Shown here in pieces: positions 46,487 through 56,934 of a DNA stretch of 64,000 nucleotides. Origin of the DNA: Cepaea nemoralis (taxonomy: Eukaryota > Mollusca > Gastropoda > Stylommatophora > Helicidae). The notes beneath the pieces are model-generated. The model did no database searches, was not told the origin of the DNA, and saw only the letters and a list, made by a program, of their open reading frames with translations. Position 1 is the first letter of the stretch. Each line of letters opens with the position of its first letter. The DNA lies in assembly GCA_014155875.1 (NCBI GenBank), contig JACEFZ010017893.1, positions 532,501 through 596,500 on the forward strand. The letters run 5' to 3'. The translations under genes and the position numbers were made by a program.

Positions 46487-46830
46487 AATTATCAGAGGTG
46501 TGCGGCTTTGAAGTTTTAGCTCCACCCAAATACATTCTGTTTCGCAAGTTTCAAAGTCTAGCCTATGGTGAACATTTAGTAAATTAGAAACATAGGCTGC
46601 TATGCCTGTCTCTTGTTTCCTACAGGGGTCTCTCCTAAACACTTTATACCCTTTGATAGAGAAATGTTCTGTCTGAAATGTTTTCATTTAGTCTACTTCC
46701 ACTGAGGCCGAATAAATGACAATTTTGATTAAGAATAAAAGATAACTCTGGCAGTTTATTAAATAAGTGGCATATTTTTAAGTTCCAATGCGTATTCCTG
46801 ACTTACTGAGCCGGTTTTGCCACTTCTCAG
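46487..46830 (-). pseudogene. CR1-like endonuclease, part 5' of the LTR insertion
   Basis: Minus-strand: LKICHLFNKLPELSFIL and CHLFGLSGSRLNENISD (family G-x-SE-x-RLN; the catalytic glutamate position reads glycine), then in the next frame SIKGYKVFRRDPCRKQETG, IAAYVSNLL, ETECIWVELKL and RTPLIIGY, where the LTR element starts. One frameshift near 46,680. Confidence 0.8.
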
Positions 46831-47742
46831 ACATTTCACCCATGGAGTGAGTATAAATTAGTCAAACTTAAGGGAAAATGCAAGATCATAAAAAATTCAC
46901 AATTACATTAAGTTACAAAATCCCAGTAATACAAATCGATATGCAAATGACAATATTATAACGATGCAACTATTGCGACCAAAAAAGATAATACAAACAC
47001 AGAACAAAACAAATTAAAACGTATGAACATACAACAACTAATTAACTTGAAAGAACTACTTCACAAGCTAGGTAACCAGCTGTTATCCAAAAGAATGAAT
47101 ACATGACTATACAAGTTAATGTTTCCGTTTTAAATTGGGTATCCCACACGGGGAATAAAACGTTAAAAAGTAAGCAATTAAAGTTCAAGGAGGAAGCTCT
47201 GTTACTGGTATCAATGCATATAGGGTTCCGTTTTTAATACATACCCTATCTCACAGGCCTGTATTGTAGGGACATCATAAGGGCTTGATTCAGTGCGGCA
47301 GGACTATATTTCCTCAAGTATAGAAGTTTTTTTTTTTTTTTTTAAAGTATAGAAGTTCTGGACTCCAATGATGCGGAACCTGTTATTGTCTTCTAGGTGG
47401 CGCAATGCTGGCGTGAACTTGGTGATGCGAAGCCTGTTGTTGTCTGCTATGGGGCCCATTGCTGTTGTGAGCATGGTGTGCCAAAGTGGTATTACCACCG
47501 TGAGTGTGCGCCACAGTATGCAACGAGGGGTCCTTACAATTGAGGGGAGGTACATTTTCCTAGTAGTTATATCCTTCACGTGTCAGGGTGGGGGTAGGAA
47601 GGAGAGGTTGATTTATTCTTGGTAGCATGTGTGCATCTTGAATGGCAGGAGTTCGGGGGTCAGACGCCTGCAGACGATTATCTCGGGTGATGGCGGTATT
47701 TCGGCTGGCCTGGGAGTCTCGTTCTTCAGTAATCGATGTCCG

Positions 47743-47817
<75 letters not shown>

Positions 47818-48117
47818 GGTCGTGTTTTGTGCCCTTTCTGGGTATTTGATATTTTTAGCCAGCAAACTGCAACCTAATGTGGATGTGTAGATATGATCTC
47901 TGTACAGTCGTTTCTTTGGCGCGCCTGGCTGCGATGTGAAGAATGATGTGTTGTTGATGTAGTGTACATATACTGATTACATACTTTCTTCAAGGTGTTG
48001 TTGTTTATGTCCGCTAGTCGACGTTGTGAGCTATAACTTCGTGTTATGATGGAAGAGGAAAAAAAACACTTTAGAATTGGGAAAATTGTAGCATAATAAG
48101 TCTAATAGTTTTTGTAA
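46831..48117 (-). pseudogene. CR1-like ORF1/ORF2 junction region with (GT)n
   Basis: Only fragmentary frames; 47,560-47,745 gives a Pro/Thr-rich stretch. Near 47,365-47,460 (plus) GATGCGGAACCTGTT and GATGCGAAGCCTGTT mark an imperfect ~54-bp internal duplication. No firm domain. Confidence 0.35.
47746..47816. repeat. (GT)n microsatellite
   Basis: About 35 GT units. Confidence 0.97.
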
Positions 48118-49261
48118 TTGAGAAATGGTGATATTTTGGTTTCTCATAGTGTCGTTTATCCTATACGTATTGTAACCTTCTTAACGTTTGCGTTAATTTC
48201 CATTCTACGTGTGCTGTCTGTTAGACTGTCTATCCCTGCACCTGGAAGCGATATTGTTGTAGCTACATCAGTGTGTGATGACATCCGATCACTGTATATG
48301 CCTTTCATCAAGGAGTCACCAAATATCATGTGGGTGCAGTCAGTTGGTGGTCTCTGTATGTATTGGTGTATGGCACGTTGTTTCTGCCATTAATAATCAT
48401 CCGGCGGTGGACTGTCTTCTTGCAGGTTACTAACTGTGTCTTGAATAGGCGGGTTGTATGTCAGCAATGTCTCGTCGTACCTGCTGTCTTTTTGCCAATT
48501 GCTCATTTGGTAGTTCAAATCAATTTCTGACTTTTACTTCGATGGGATATGTCGAGTGCTGTTGAATGACGTTGTCTATTTGGTGATGTGTATTCGTTGG
48601 CTGTATAGTTGGCGTTCCTAAGGACGGCTGTGTTGTTTCGAAGCTGTCAGTCTATGCTGCCTGATCAATAGTGCGAGCGTGTTGTAAAGTCTCAACTGTG
48701 TATTTCAGTATACCATTTTCCTCTCTCAGGAGAGCGACCGCTGACTTGAGATTGATAAAGTCACTAATGATATGGCGATCTTGTCTGTGTTGTCAGAGGC
48801 GGCGTCTAGAAGTGCCTTCAAACCTGACTCGTTTTCAATGTGCTGCTCATAACCGCTCGAGTGTTGATTTGTAGCTAGGCTCTCATCTAGTACCGATGGT
48901 GCAACTTCTATTTGGTTTGAATTGATTTCATTTGGTTGTATATTGTCCCCTATGCGCTCCATCGGGTATTCAATGGCTAGCAACACTGGTAGGTTAGAAG
49001 AAGTTGTGTTCGAGTTGCTGCTGTGCTGAGTCGTGGGATGTTCGAGTATGATGTTACTATGGCCTGATGCTGTGACGACTGCCGCTGCTGGCTGTGTTGG
49101 TTTTATGGTTCCGCCAGACAATAGCGTGATCGCTGTAGGCTGTGTTAGTTTATGGCAGACACTTGCGTGCTGAGATGGGCAGGTGTGTTTAGCGAGTCAC
49201 TTGTCAGTTTCAGTGCTGTCTGCTGAATATTGAAGAACTGTGTCTCGAGCCATTCAGACAT
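48118..49261 (-). pseudogene. CR1-like ORF1 with SGNH-esterase motif
   Basis: Starts at an ATG at 49,261 (MSEWLETQFFNIQQTALKL). After a one-base shift a Ser/Thr/Asn-rich region follows (48,726-49,121), then a coiled-coil segment SDFINLKSAVALLREENGIL, and at 48,335-48,180 HMIFGDSLMKGIYSD, with the GDS catalytic-serine block of SGNH hydrolases, followed by GIDSLTDSTRRMEINANV and VTIRIG. CR1 ORF1 proteins are known to carry such esterase domains and bind RNA. Several frameshifts and stops. Confidence 0.65.
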
Positions 49262-49300
49262 GACGGCGATTGCTCATTGTGCTAAAATTTAATTGTGGGT

Positions 49301-49959
49301 GTGGTACAAATGTAACGTGTTTAGGGGAGATGATATTTTGACTTCCACCTCCGCTCCTTGTCGGTCTTTTCTATAGTCGAGTTTGCCCTCATGGTAATAA
49401 TTGATTAGACATGTTCAAAATGACTCGTAATGCATTGTTGAATGTAATAGAGATGCATTTACCATCGTTCATACATTTAACGGACAGTGATGGAGAGCTA
49501 AAATGGTTTTTAGTTTGCTTCTTACTGCCCTCTCTTTGTTGAGTGTGTAATTCCTTGTTACGGCAGATCGTAATCCACTTCGCCCCACAGATCTACTTCG
49601 GTCCCCTTTCTTCCGCTAACCCCAGCACAGAATTTTCCTCCTCTACAGACATGATTACATGACATTTTCTTTCCACAACCAGGGAAACATTGTAGCGCTA
49701 CACACGGTTTAAATTCAAGTGATGTGATTGGCTAGTTCAAGCTATCATTGACGCACCGCTGATCCATGAATAATTTATCCATTTTGTCATTGAATACAAT
49801 ATTATTAACACTGCACATATAGCAACTTTAAAAAAATTTCAATAGTTAAACGGCATCATTGTGATCAAAACTATATACAATCCATTGCGAACAAATGAAG
49901 ATAAACAAGAAAAATAATCCAAAAAGGAGGAGAACACACTAACGCGTCCTGCCTCACCA
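49301..49959. other. Interval without recognisable gene
   Basis: No motif. May include the 5' leader of the CR1-like element at its left side. Confidence 0.3.
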
Positions 49960-50945
49960 ATCCTGCGGGCGGAAGAAGTAAACAAGAAAGAAGAAGTAAA
50001 TAAAGACCTACATCTTTGCTTCATTGACTATAAACAGGCTTTAGATAAAGTAAGACATGTCAGCAAGATGAAGATGCTTGATAAACTAATGCGACATTGA
50101 TGGGAAAGACCTTAGACTAGTAAAAACCATATTTTGGAAACAAAATGCCACTACGATTGATAATAAAATATGTCAATATCAACCTTTTAAGAGAGGTGTG
50201 CGACAAGGATGTGAATTGTCTCCTGATCTTTTTTTCTCTATACAGTGAACATATCTTTAGAAACTTTGACGATATACGAGGAATCACACTTTGGGAAGGT
50301 AACATCAATAAGGTTAGGTATGCGGATGATACAGTATTGATTGCAGACAATTAACATGATTGGCAACATTTAGTAGATGCGGTTATTGTAAACAGTGAAC
50401 AACTAGGGTTAGAATTAAATTGTAAGGAGACACAGCTTATTTTCGTCACTAAGAAGGGAAAAAAAAATACCATCATGTAATATACGGGTAAATGAGAACA
50501 GTCTTAAACAAATGAATCGATTGGATGTGCCTTGAAGAGATTAGGACAAGAATCGCTATGTCTATAGTTGATTTTTGCAAGATGGAAAACATATTAACCA
50601 ATAAAAAGATTTAAACAGCAACGAGAAAAAGAGTGTTGAAGTGCTATATAGAATCCGTACTTTTGGTATGGTTTTGAGAATTGGACAAGCTGAAAAATAT
50701 TTAATAACAGTTTAAAAAGCTAATGAAAAGCATAAATTGAATAGAGAAATTAAACGTAGACATTCTACATTTTTTGGGGAGTATGTTATGAGAAGAAATA
50801 AACTACAGAACTTGGTGATAAGTGGCAAGATTGAGGGGAAATGAAAACAGGTGTAAGGCAGAGAAGTAGTTATCTTGATAGCATCGCTCCATGGCATGGT
50901 CGAGACAAAATCACGAAGCATACCCACGACTCTGCTGATCGTGTG
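49960..50945 (+). pseudogene. RTE-like RT and C-terminus, heavily decayed
   Basis: LHLCFIDYKQALDKVRH (about 50,010; family KAFD changed to QALD), RGVRQGCELSPD (50,192-50,225), INKVRYADDTVLIADN (50,308-50,354), LGLELNCKETQ and, near the end, HVMRRNKLQN-like and GRDK-like pieces. Same subfamily as 35.92-36.77 kb but with many stops. Confidence 0.72.
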
Positions 50946-50966
50946 ATGTGGCAAAACATGTCCTCT

Positions 50967-51012
50967 GCGTCTCTGTGGGAGTCTCTGTGGGAGTCTCTGT
51001 AGGAGTCTCTGT
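50967..51012. repeat. 12-bp minisatellite GTCTCTGTGGGA
   Basis: Four imperfect units (one with TAGGA), running straight into the SINE head. Confidence 0.85.
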
Positions 51013-51472
51013 GGCGAAGTGGTCAAGCCGTTTGACTCGGGCTCCGCAGGTTGTGGGTTCGATTCCGGGCCGCGTCCTTCGGTTCACGAGTGAAATTTTT
51101 CGGAGACTCCTGTGGGTCGTCGCTAGAGCTATGGAGTTCGTGCTTTATGCGACACTTTCGGCGGGTTGCCCTGCGGTAAAAGACCGAACCATGTGAGAAA
51201 ACCCGGGTCATTGAGGTCTTTCTGGTGACTGCCGAGTCCATCAACGATGAACTGTGGTTTTCGTGGATTAATTTTGTGATGGCATTCTGGCAGCGGCATT
51301 ATGCAAAGTGTACATGTGCGGGCTGTTGAATTGCCGAGACTCCAGCCTACTTCACTTTTCACATTGGACAGTGTGGAGCATTTTGTGTGATATTCACTGG
51401 CACAGGAACGGAGCATAATGGGGACGACCCGTTGCCGTGAAGTTAGAACCTCGACTAACTAACTAACTAACT
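51005..51472 (+). mobile_element. tRNA-derived SINE, ~470 bp, (AACT)n tail
   Basis: The head carries both RNA polymerase III boxes: TGGCGAAGTGGTC (51,012-51,024) and GGGTTCGATTCC (51,055-51,066), arranged as in a tRNA. A long unrelated body follows and it ends TCGACTAAC(TAAC)n at 51,451-51,472. The same TCGACTAAC(TAAC)n terminus ends the I-like element at 10,424-10,445 (minus). It is a different SINE family from the 225-bp one at 36.9 kb. Confidence 0.75.
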
Positions 51473-51984
51473 CTAAATTTATTTATTTTCTTTATGATCT
51501 TACCATCAGTAGCTGGATGACGGTCTGGTGTCACCTGTGGCTCGTGAATGTCCTTAGCGACAGCCATTAACGTCATTCACTAACTCTGAAATATGGTTTG
51601 CCATGAAGTCTTAGGAAGATAATGTAGTGGTTTCCGCTTGCCTTCCACATTCACATGGTGGTCTTTTACCTCTGCCTTTGACAGCCATTTCCGAGTGTAA
51701 GAGCAAGTGAGTACTTAGCTGAAGAGTTGTCCACTTATTCCGGTGGATACTCGGCCCCAGAGCTACGTTAGCCATACGGTGGTTTGTTTCCATCCTCTAC
51801 CACGGGGAGGTGCAGTTGGGATTTTCCCTTCCTAGAGTTATGGTCTATGACCAAAACTCTCCAGTACTGGTACAGGTAATTAATTGACTTTACCTGAGTT
51901 TATTGCCCAGGGTATATGTCCAGGTGTTGGAACATTCCGTGCAGTGGCGGCTTAGTGTTACTTTTAGAGTCGCTGTGCGTAGCG
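51473..51984. other. Interval without recognisable gene
   Basis: Minus-strand pieces near 51,600-51,790 (Ala/Arg/His-rich) might be non-LTR C-terminal remains, but no motif is firm. Confidence 0.25.
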
Positions 51985-52135
51985 CTTAGTAGAGTTCTAG
52001 ATGCATGGCCGAATGGATAGCTTTTACACGATATGTGCGTTGATACCAGGGAAAGGTTGATGTTATTCTGCGCGTGGCCGAATGGTTCACCCGTATCCGA
52101 TATGTGCTCTGATATCCCGATTCACGCCCAGTTGA
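51985..52135 (+). repeat. Two tandem tRNA-like A-box units
   Basis: ATGGCCGAATGGATAGC (about 52,003) and GTGGCCGAATGGTTCACCC (about 52,075) are each followed by CGATATGTGC-TGATA. They look like two degenerate tRNA-like heads about 72 bp apart; the B boxes are damaged (GATTCACGCC in the second). Not a functional tRNA gene. Confidence 0.5.
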
Positions 52136-52515
52136 ATACCAAATTTTTACTACGTAAGAGTACTGTAACCCTAACACACCATCACTCGTATGATGAGAGT
52201 GTTTAAGTCCCACCCACTACATAGCCACACAGCCCGACCACTTGCTTAACATTGAAAACCTTCTTACACTCACTCCACAGCCACTCCCTACCCCGGGGAA
52301 GAGCACTGTAACCCTACCACACAGCCACTGGTAAGATGGTCATGTTTAAGCACCACTCACTTCATAATAACTTCGACACACACCCCGATCACCCCGAGCA
52401 AAAGCACTGTAATTCTAACACACCCCCTTCTCTTAACATCGAAAACCCGTCCTACACCCACTTCGCAGCCGCTTCCCTACCCCGAGGAAGAGCACAATAA
52501 CCCTAACACACTCGC
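52136..52515. repeat. ~187-bp tandem repeat, about two units
   Basis: GAAAACC, CACAGCCACTCCCTACCCC and GAAGAGCACTGTAACCCTA (from about 52,253) recur as a diverged copy from about 52,440, offset about 187 bp. Additional partial units surround them. A short CACGCA/ACC tract follows at 52,515-52,560. Confidence 0.75.
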
Positions 52516-52629
52516 TCACACGCACGCACGCGCACACACCACCACCACCACCATCATCACAAATCACTTTCTACCCTTCACCCCCACTCCTCCCGCCATC
52601 TTTAACTTTCACTTTTAAAGACCGCCAGT

Positions 52630-53010
52630 TGTTAGGACAACCAGAAGTAGTTAAGTTTCTTACCAAATTTGAAACCTGTTATGATTCTTTCTGATATATA
52701 TTTTATGTCTGGTATTCCTTTTGCTAGCCGTGGTTCGATGACTATTCCCACACCGTGTCTCGCCCTTTCTTGCTGTTCTACTCCAGAGTAGACAAACGTG
52801 TAACTGTGGTGGAGCTCCTTGCATCCTTTCCCTTTTATTCTGGTGTCCGCTATCCCCATCAGTACAATTTTCCTCTCTTCTATTGTTTCTATAAGTTCTT
52901 CTTCTTTACTACTGAAACCGCAGACGTTCATTGTGCCTGTTATTTGAGTCGCTGATCTATCTCGTAGTCCATTAACATTGCCGGGACGATATCCGTTTGG
53001 GTCAGTCTGT
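52630..53010 (-). pseudogene. Non-LTR endonuclease N-terminal fragment
   Basis: MNVCGFSSKEEELIETIEER, VLMGIADTRIKGKG (the catalytic-glutamate position reads aspartate) and HGVGIVIEPRLAKG: the start of an APE endonuclease. The copy is truncated at 52,630. Sequence from 53,010 to about 53,280 (GC-richer, no ORF) may be its 5' leader. Confidence 0.65.
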
Positions 53011-53330
53011 TTATACTTCTTAGTATTTCTACGAGCAGTATGAAGATCCCCTGCCGGCTTGCTAGGCCAGTCACAGGTTTAGGACACAAATCTGACCACA
53101 GGGAATCCATCCCCAATTGCGAGCCATAGCCCCGTTAGCCCATGACCTCGCATTCATGGTTTCCCGGTCTGCACCGCTGGAGATGGAGGTTGACTTGTGT
53201 AGTCTGCGGGTCATCAGCAGGCTACTAATTTTCACTTTTCACCCCACCTCGGAGAGGCTAGCCGATCCCAACCCTGCAACATAAGTCGAAAATTAGAGGT
53301 GAGAGCATATTTATCAAAAGATACACAGAC

Positions 53331-53574
53331 TCTTCTTCTTCTTCTTCTTCTTCTTCTTCTTCTTCTTCTTCTTCTTCTTCTTCTTCTTCTTCTTCTTCTT
53401 CTTCTTCTTCTTCTTCTTCTTCTTCTTCTTCTTGTGCTGCTGCTGATGCTGCTGATCCTCCTCCTCTTCTTCTTCTTCTTCTTCTTCTTCTTCTTCTTCT
53501 TCTTCTTCTTCTTCTTCTTCTTCTTCTTCTTCTTCTTCTTCTTCTTCTTCTTCTTCTTCTTCTTCTTCTTCTTC

Positions 53575-53606
<32 letters not shown>

Positions 53607-53855
53607 CTTCTTCTTCTTCTTCTTCTTCTTCTTCTTCTTCTTCTTCTTCTTCTTCTTCTTCTTTTGCTGCTGCAACTGCTGCTGATGATGCTTCTGCTGC
53701 CTCTTTTACTTCTTCTCCCCCACCCTATCCCCATTTCATTTGCTTCTTCTGCTTCTTCTGCTTCTTCTTCTTCTTCTTCTTCTTCTTCTTCTTCTTCTTC
53801 TTCTTCTTCTTCTTCTTCTTCTTCTTCTTCTTCTTCTTCTTCTTCTTCTTCTTCG
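53331..53855. repeat. (TTC)n microsatellite complex, ~525 bp
   Basis: Three TTC blocks (53,331-53,433, 53,467-53,662 and 53,757-53,855) separated by short TGC/TCC-rich interruptions. Polyleucine, polyphenylalanine, polylysine and Arg/Glu runs translated from it are artefacts. It is the longest simple repeat here and a likely site of length variation. Confidence 0.97.
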
Positions 53856-54789
53856 TTTGCCTGCCATAAAAAAGGGCATAAGCAGCCATGATGTTCCCAA
53901 TGGATTCAACGATGATATACAATGGTAGGTGAGAACATTATGCACGACAATTGTTATCTCAGCTAATAACAAGATTGAAGCATTAATTTTGCACTAGTTT
54001 ATGTTTGTAATGTCTTGAATGTGTATACCAAATTGTATCTCTGTAAACCAAATCTAACTGCGAAAATCGATGACATGGCAGACATTAATGACGAACGTTA
54101 CAAGCAGAGGATAGTAGGTCTGGAATGGGGCTTTGGGGTCAAAAACCATTGCACCCCCACAGGGAGCTTAATGCCACGTAGCGAAATGGACTATGTGTAA
54201 CTGATGAGGATGACCATTGAGCCCTTCCATCTTATACAGGCTAATGTCATAAATACTGAAACCGAACTTGCAAAACACGACACGAAGATGGTTTTTTCAC
54301 TGTCTACTTAACTACGCCGGTTAGCGGGGTAGGGGTATCCCCTATCAAAGGAGATGTAAGACGCCTCCTTTCCTCCGTTAGTCTACGGGACACCCTTGGG
54401 CAAGGTGGAGTACCCGTTCAGCCCCCCGATCAGGGTTACGTGAAGCCATGGAAGCAGGTGGTGGATGGAGTGTGAGAGCAGCCGACAGATTGTTGTTGGT
54501 TATGGTCTTGCACTCTGCGGCGATAGGCAAATGATCTCATCAGTAGAGACAATGGCTATGGCCACCGACTAGTACAGTCACTGCCCAGAAGGTAAGCAAC
54601 GGCAAACTACCTTCTGCACTCAAGGCCAGAATGACAGTATCAACAACATCAGAAAATTCACCACAAAGTGATATTTCTTACATAGAAGTGACCGCTTATC
54701 GTTCTAAGCTAACAGGCCCTTCTGTATCCGCTCAATCTCTTGAAGCCGAAATGCCTGATCAGCCATGATTGTACACTATCCCCTATGTA
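53856..54789. other. Unassigned interval
   Basis: 54,300-54,680 is GC-richer, repeat-like sequence (TAGTCTACGGGACACCCTTG; GGCAAACTACCTTCTGC echoes the SINE motif GGCAAACTAC), possibly a non-LTR leader or SINE remnant. No gene recognised. A poly-G run lies at 54,815, just inside the next region. Confidence 0.35.
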
Positions 54790-55370
54790 TTCAAAATAAG
54801 GTTCTCGACAAAGGGGGGGGGGGGGGAATTACAAGCCTAATCAACTTAAGATCGTGTGAAATTGTTATATATTCTAAGGCATTCAAACATTGAACGAAAT
54901 CCACATCGATTGAGGGTTCAGTCACCCTAACCGATTGTTTACCATCCTTTACAGTAAGAAACGGCCACGCCACCACACAAGCCCGCTCTGAATATAGAGA
55001 CAAACCAGGTAAAAGATGTACTCGAACCCCACTATTTAATTAAAAATTTATATACACAGTTGCTTCAGGAACCAGAAGAGCTACCAACTCAGGGCGACCT
55101 AATATGAATTGTTTAAATTTTAATTCTTCTTGGTGCGAAAGATGAAGTAGATCTCCATGGTGACCAACAGCCAAAACATCCTCCGTTTCGGTATCAAGCA
55201 AACCAGAAACCTTCCAGCGCTTGTAAGATGCTCAATAGTGTAGCCATTTTTACGAACCCAATTAATATAGGGATCCTTGCCTATAAAGTCCACATCCCAA
55301 ATGGGACTATGTTCAGCCATGTATGTATGCACCGCCCATATCTTCAATTGAATGCTACAGTGCATCTAGA
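54790..55370 (-). pseudogene. Decayed Polinton-region frames, unknown function
   Basis: Coding-like pieces: PIWDVDFIGKDPYINWVRKN then, after a shift, SGLLDTETEDVLAVGHHGD and RPELVALLVPEATVYINF (ending about 55,041), and SLYSERACVVAWPF with VTEPSIDVDFVQCL (54,850-55,000). No family recognised; position downstream of the fibre-like genes suggests structural proteins. Confidence 0.4.
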
Positions 55371-55444
55371 TACTCGTTTGAGACGGGTTGGAGGGTATAC
55401 AAAATCTTGCCTAGCCCAAAATGGGGAGGCACATCAACAACGTT

Positions 55445-55722
55445 CAAGTCAATAGCCGTTCATTGCATCTTTACAACAACCGAAGGGTCTGATACCCGCA
55501 CCACAGAGCGATCACCAGGCTTTGTAATAACAATCCCAATAACCACTTCCTTCGTCCAATGCACAATAATACCACCAGCAATCGGCCAAGACTCTGCGCT
55601 CCCCCCAGCACCTTGGTGCAGTTTAAAATATATCGTGCTACCCCTAGGTGGGTTAGATATAATTGCTTTATCCTCCTCAAACTCGAGAGAGGGCCGCAGA
55701 CCCCATACACGCCGGTCCGCTT
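55445..55722 (-). pseudogene. Polinton-region protein fragment, probably the end of the second fibre-like gene
   Basis: Reads VCGPLSSLEEDKAIISNPPR, YFKLHQGAGGSAESWPIAGG and HWTKEVVIGIVITKPGDRSV in one frame. It resumes on the 3' side of the I-like insertion at 55,737-55,960, where the fibre-like frame breaks off. Confidence 0.45.
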
Positions 55723-55736
55723 TCTTAGCTTTTATG
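55723..55736. repeat. 14-bp target-site duplication, left
   Basis: TCTTAGCTTTTATG, identical to 55,961-55,974. Confidence 0.9.
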
Positions 55737-55960
55737 GGAATGTCCCGAATACCATGGTCTGGTAAGAATGAGACAGCGAGGTGTGACGAGGGGATCTGGC
55801 CGACGCTCGACGCTCAAAGGAAAGGCGAGACGGACATATAATCAGATTGCTACTGGAACTATTAGTGTTGGAACTCTTCGCTGGCTGCTGGGGATGGGGA
55901 CGGAGCGCTTATGGGAATGTCCCGAATGCTGTGATGTCGGTTCCTAAATCATTCAATCAA
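55737..55960 (+). mobile_element. I-like 3' end insertion inside the Polinton relic
   Basis: The plus-strand 3' terminus of the I-like family: MRQRGVTRGSGRRSTLKGK, RTYNQIATGTIS and LWECPECCDVGS, ending in an AATC-type tail. The exact 14-bp flanking duplication proves retrotransposition into the relic. The first 14 bases (55,737-55,750) repeat 55,914-55,927 from the element's own 3' part, so the 5' junction carries a templated filler. Confidence 0.92.
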
Positions 55961-55974
55961 TCTTAGCTTTTATG
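55961..55974. repeat. 14-bp target-site duplication, right
   Basis: TCTTAGCTTTTATG, partner of 55,723-55,736. Confidence 0.9.
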
Positions 55975-56641
55975 AAATAATCACCTTGATACATATCAAT
56001 AGCTACCGGGGCATGGGAAAGAAGCACCCCCCCCCCCCCAGCATTTTCAATCCTCGCCAGATAATTCTTGCCCGCGGTATCTTTACCTAGGAGAGCTGTT
56101 AGGTGGGTTACCTCAATCTTTACAAGCCAGTTTGGCGCCTGTGTGTCCACATATTTTTTTTATGGCGACCTCCCGGCTGTCTACACATTTTTTTCGTGGC
56201 CGCCTCATTATCCACGGTAGGCTCTTGGAGTCTAGTCATATAGTTACCATGCATATCGAGGTTGCCCCAATAAGTTGAAGATAATCTTCCAACCCAGTAT
56301 TAACATATGTCTTTGTAGCCAAATCTTTAGTACTCTCAACCACCTTAACATTCACCTCATCCACCTTTTGTTGTATGGTTGCATCCAGCTGTGCCTTATC
56401 AGCATCAACCTTCGTCTGTATCTCGTGGGCACGCTCCCTAATTGCCTTATCCTGGGCATCAACATTCTTTTTTGTGGCAGGATCTTGCTCCACCGTTCGT
56501 TCAGCAACACCAGCGATTCTATGGGCCCTCATATCGATTTCACCATACATAAACCCCCACCAAATTTTAGATACTTAGCAGAGTCCACATAGGCCTTAGT
56601 AGCGAAAGCGGGCCTAGTTATATATTTCGAATTCTCCATAG
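55975..56641 (-). pseudogene. Fibre-like protein B of the Polinton relic
   Basis: ATG at about 56,641 (MENSKYITRPAFATKAYVDS). Three related modules follow across frame changes: YGEIDMRAHRIAGVAER...DPATKKNVD; a coiled stretch with LATKTYVNTGLEDYLQ; and LDMHGNYMTRLQEPTVDNEA-ATKK. The pattern GEI-[ND]-[ML]-x2-[HN]-R-I-x-G-V-x-E-P then [DN]-x-A-A-T-K-x-Y-V-D is typical of tail-fibre-type structural proteins. The tail to 55,975 (GKNYLARIENAGGGGV, YQGDYFIKAKI) runs to the I-like insertion. A role in surface attachment is inference. Confidence 0.6.
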
Positions 56642-56934
56642 TGAGAAGGTGAATTCAAGGCGAGATGAAAAACCAATCGAAACGGAAGTCCTCTTTATAT
56701 ATTCTTACCTCAATCGCGGAATCAGTCGCCCATTCAACAGGCGCTTCCTAATCTACAATAATAACAACCCAGACCTCCACCACACGCTTATGAGATTTTC
56801 TCTCAACACCCGGCATAAGAAACCCCCAATTAATAAAAGGACCATCCACAAGAAGGAGTTTAAGAAATATTGTGCTCCCTGGGGCGCGTGATTGAAATAA
56901 TTAGGTCTTACATTACCCTTAAAAATAAGTAGCA

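Larger units (their letters stand above)
34745..49300 (-). mobile_element. CR1-like non-LTR retrotransposon, outer element of a nested insertion cluster
   Basis: Minus-strand element whose own parts are 34,745-35,493, 35,735-35,920, 36,770-36,875, 37,121-38,822 and 46,487-about 49,300. ORF1 has an SGNH-esterase motif, which with endonuclease and CR1-type RT is known for the CR1 group. It ends in (GTTC)n just after an AATAAA-like signal (34,747-34,775). Inside it sit two SINEs, one truncated RTE and a complete LTR retrotransposon. Without them it would be about 5.5 kb, a normal full length. The 5' end is approximate. Confidence 0.8.

Noticed and set aside
51005..51085. Functional tRNA gene
   Set aside because: Both promoter boxes are present, but the sequence runs into a 470-bp SINE body with a repeat tail and does not close a proper acceptor stem.
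51985..52135. Pair of tRNA genes
   Set aside because: A boxes are readable but B boxes and stems are degenerate; treated as tRNA-like repeats.
53258..53972. Poly-Leu, poly-Phe, poly-Lys and Arg/Glu open frames up to 158 codons
   Set aside because: Artefacts of the TTC/GAA microsatellite.
55228..55841. 172-codon plus-strand open frame
   Set aside because: It crosses the antisense of Polinton-region frames and the I-like insertion boundary; composition and motifs favour the minus strand.
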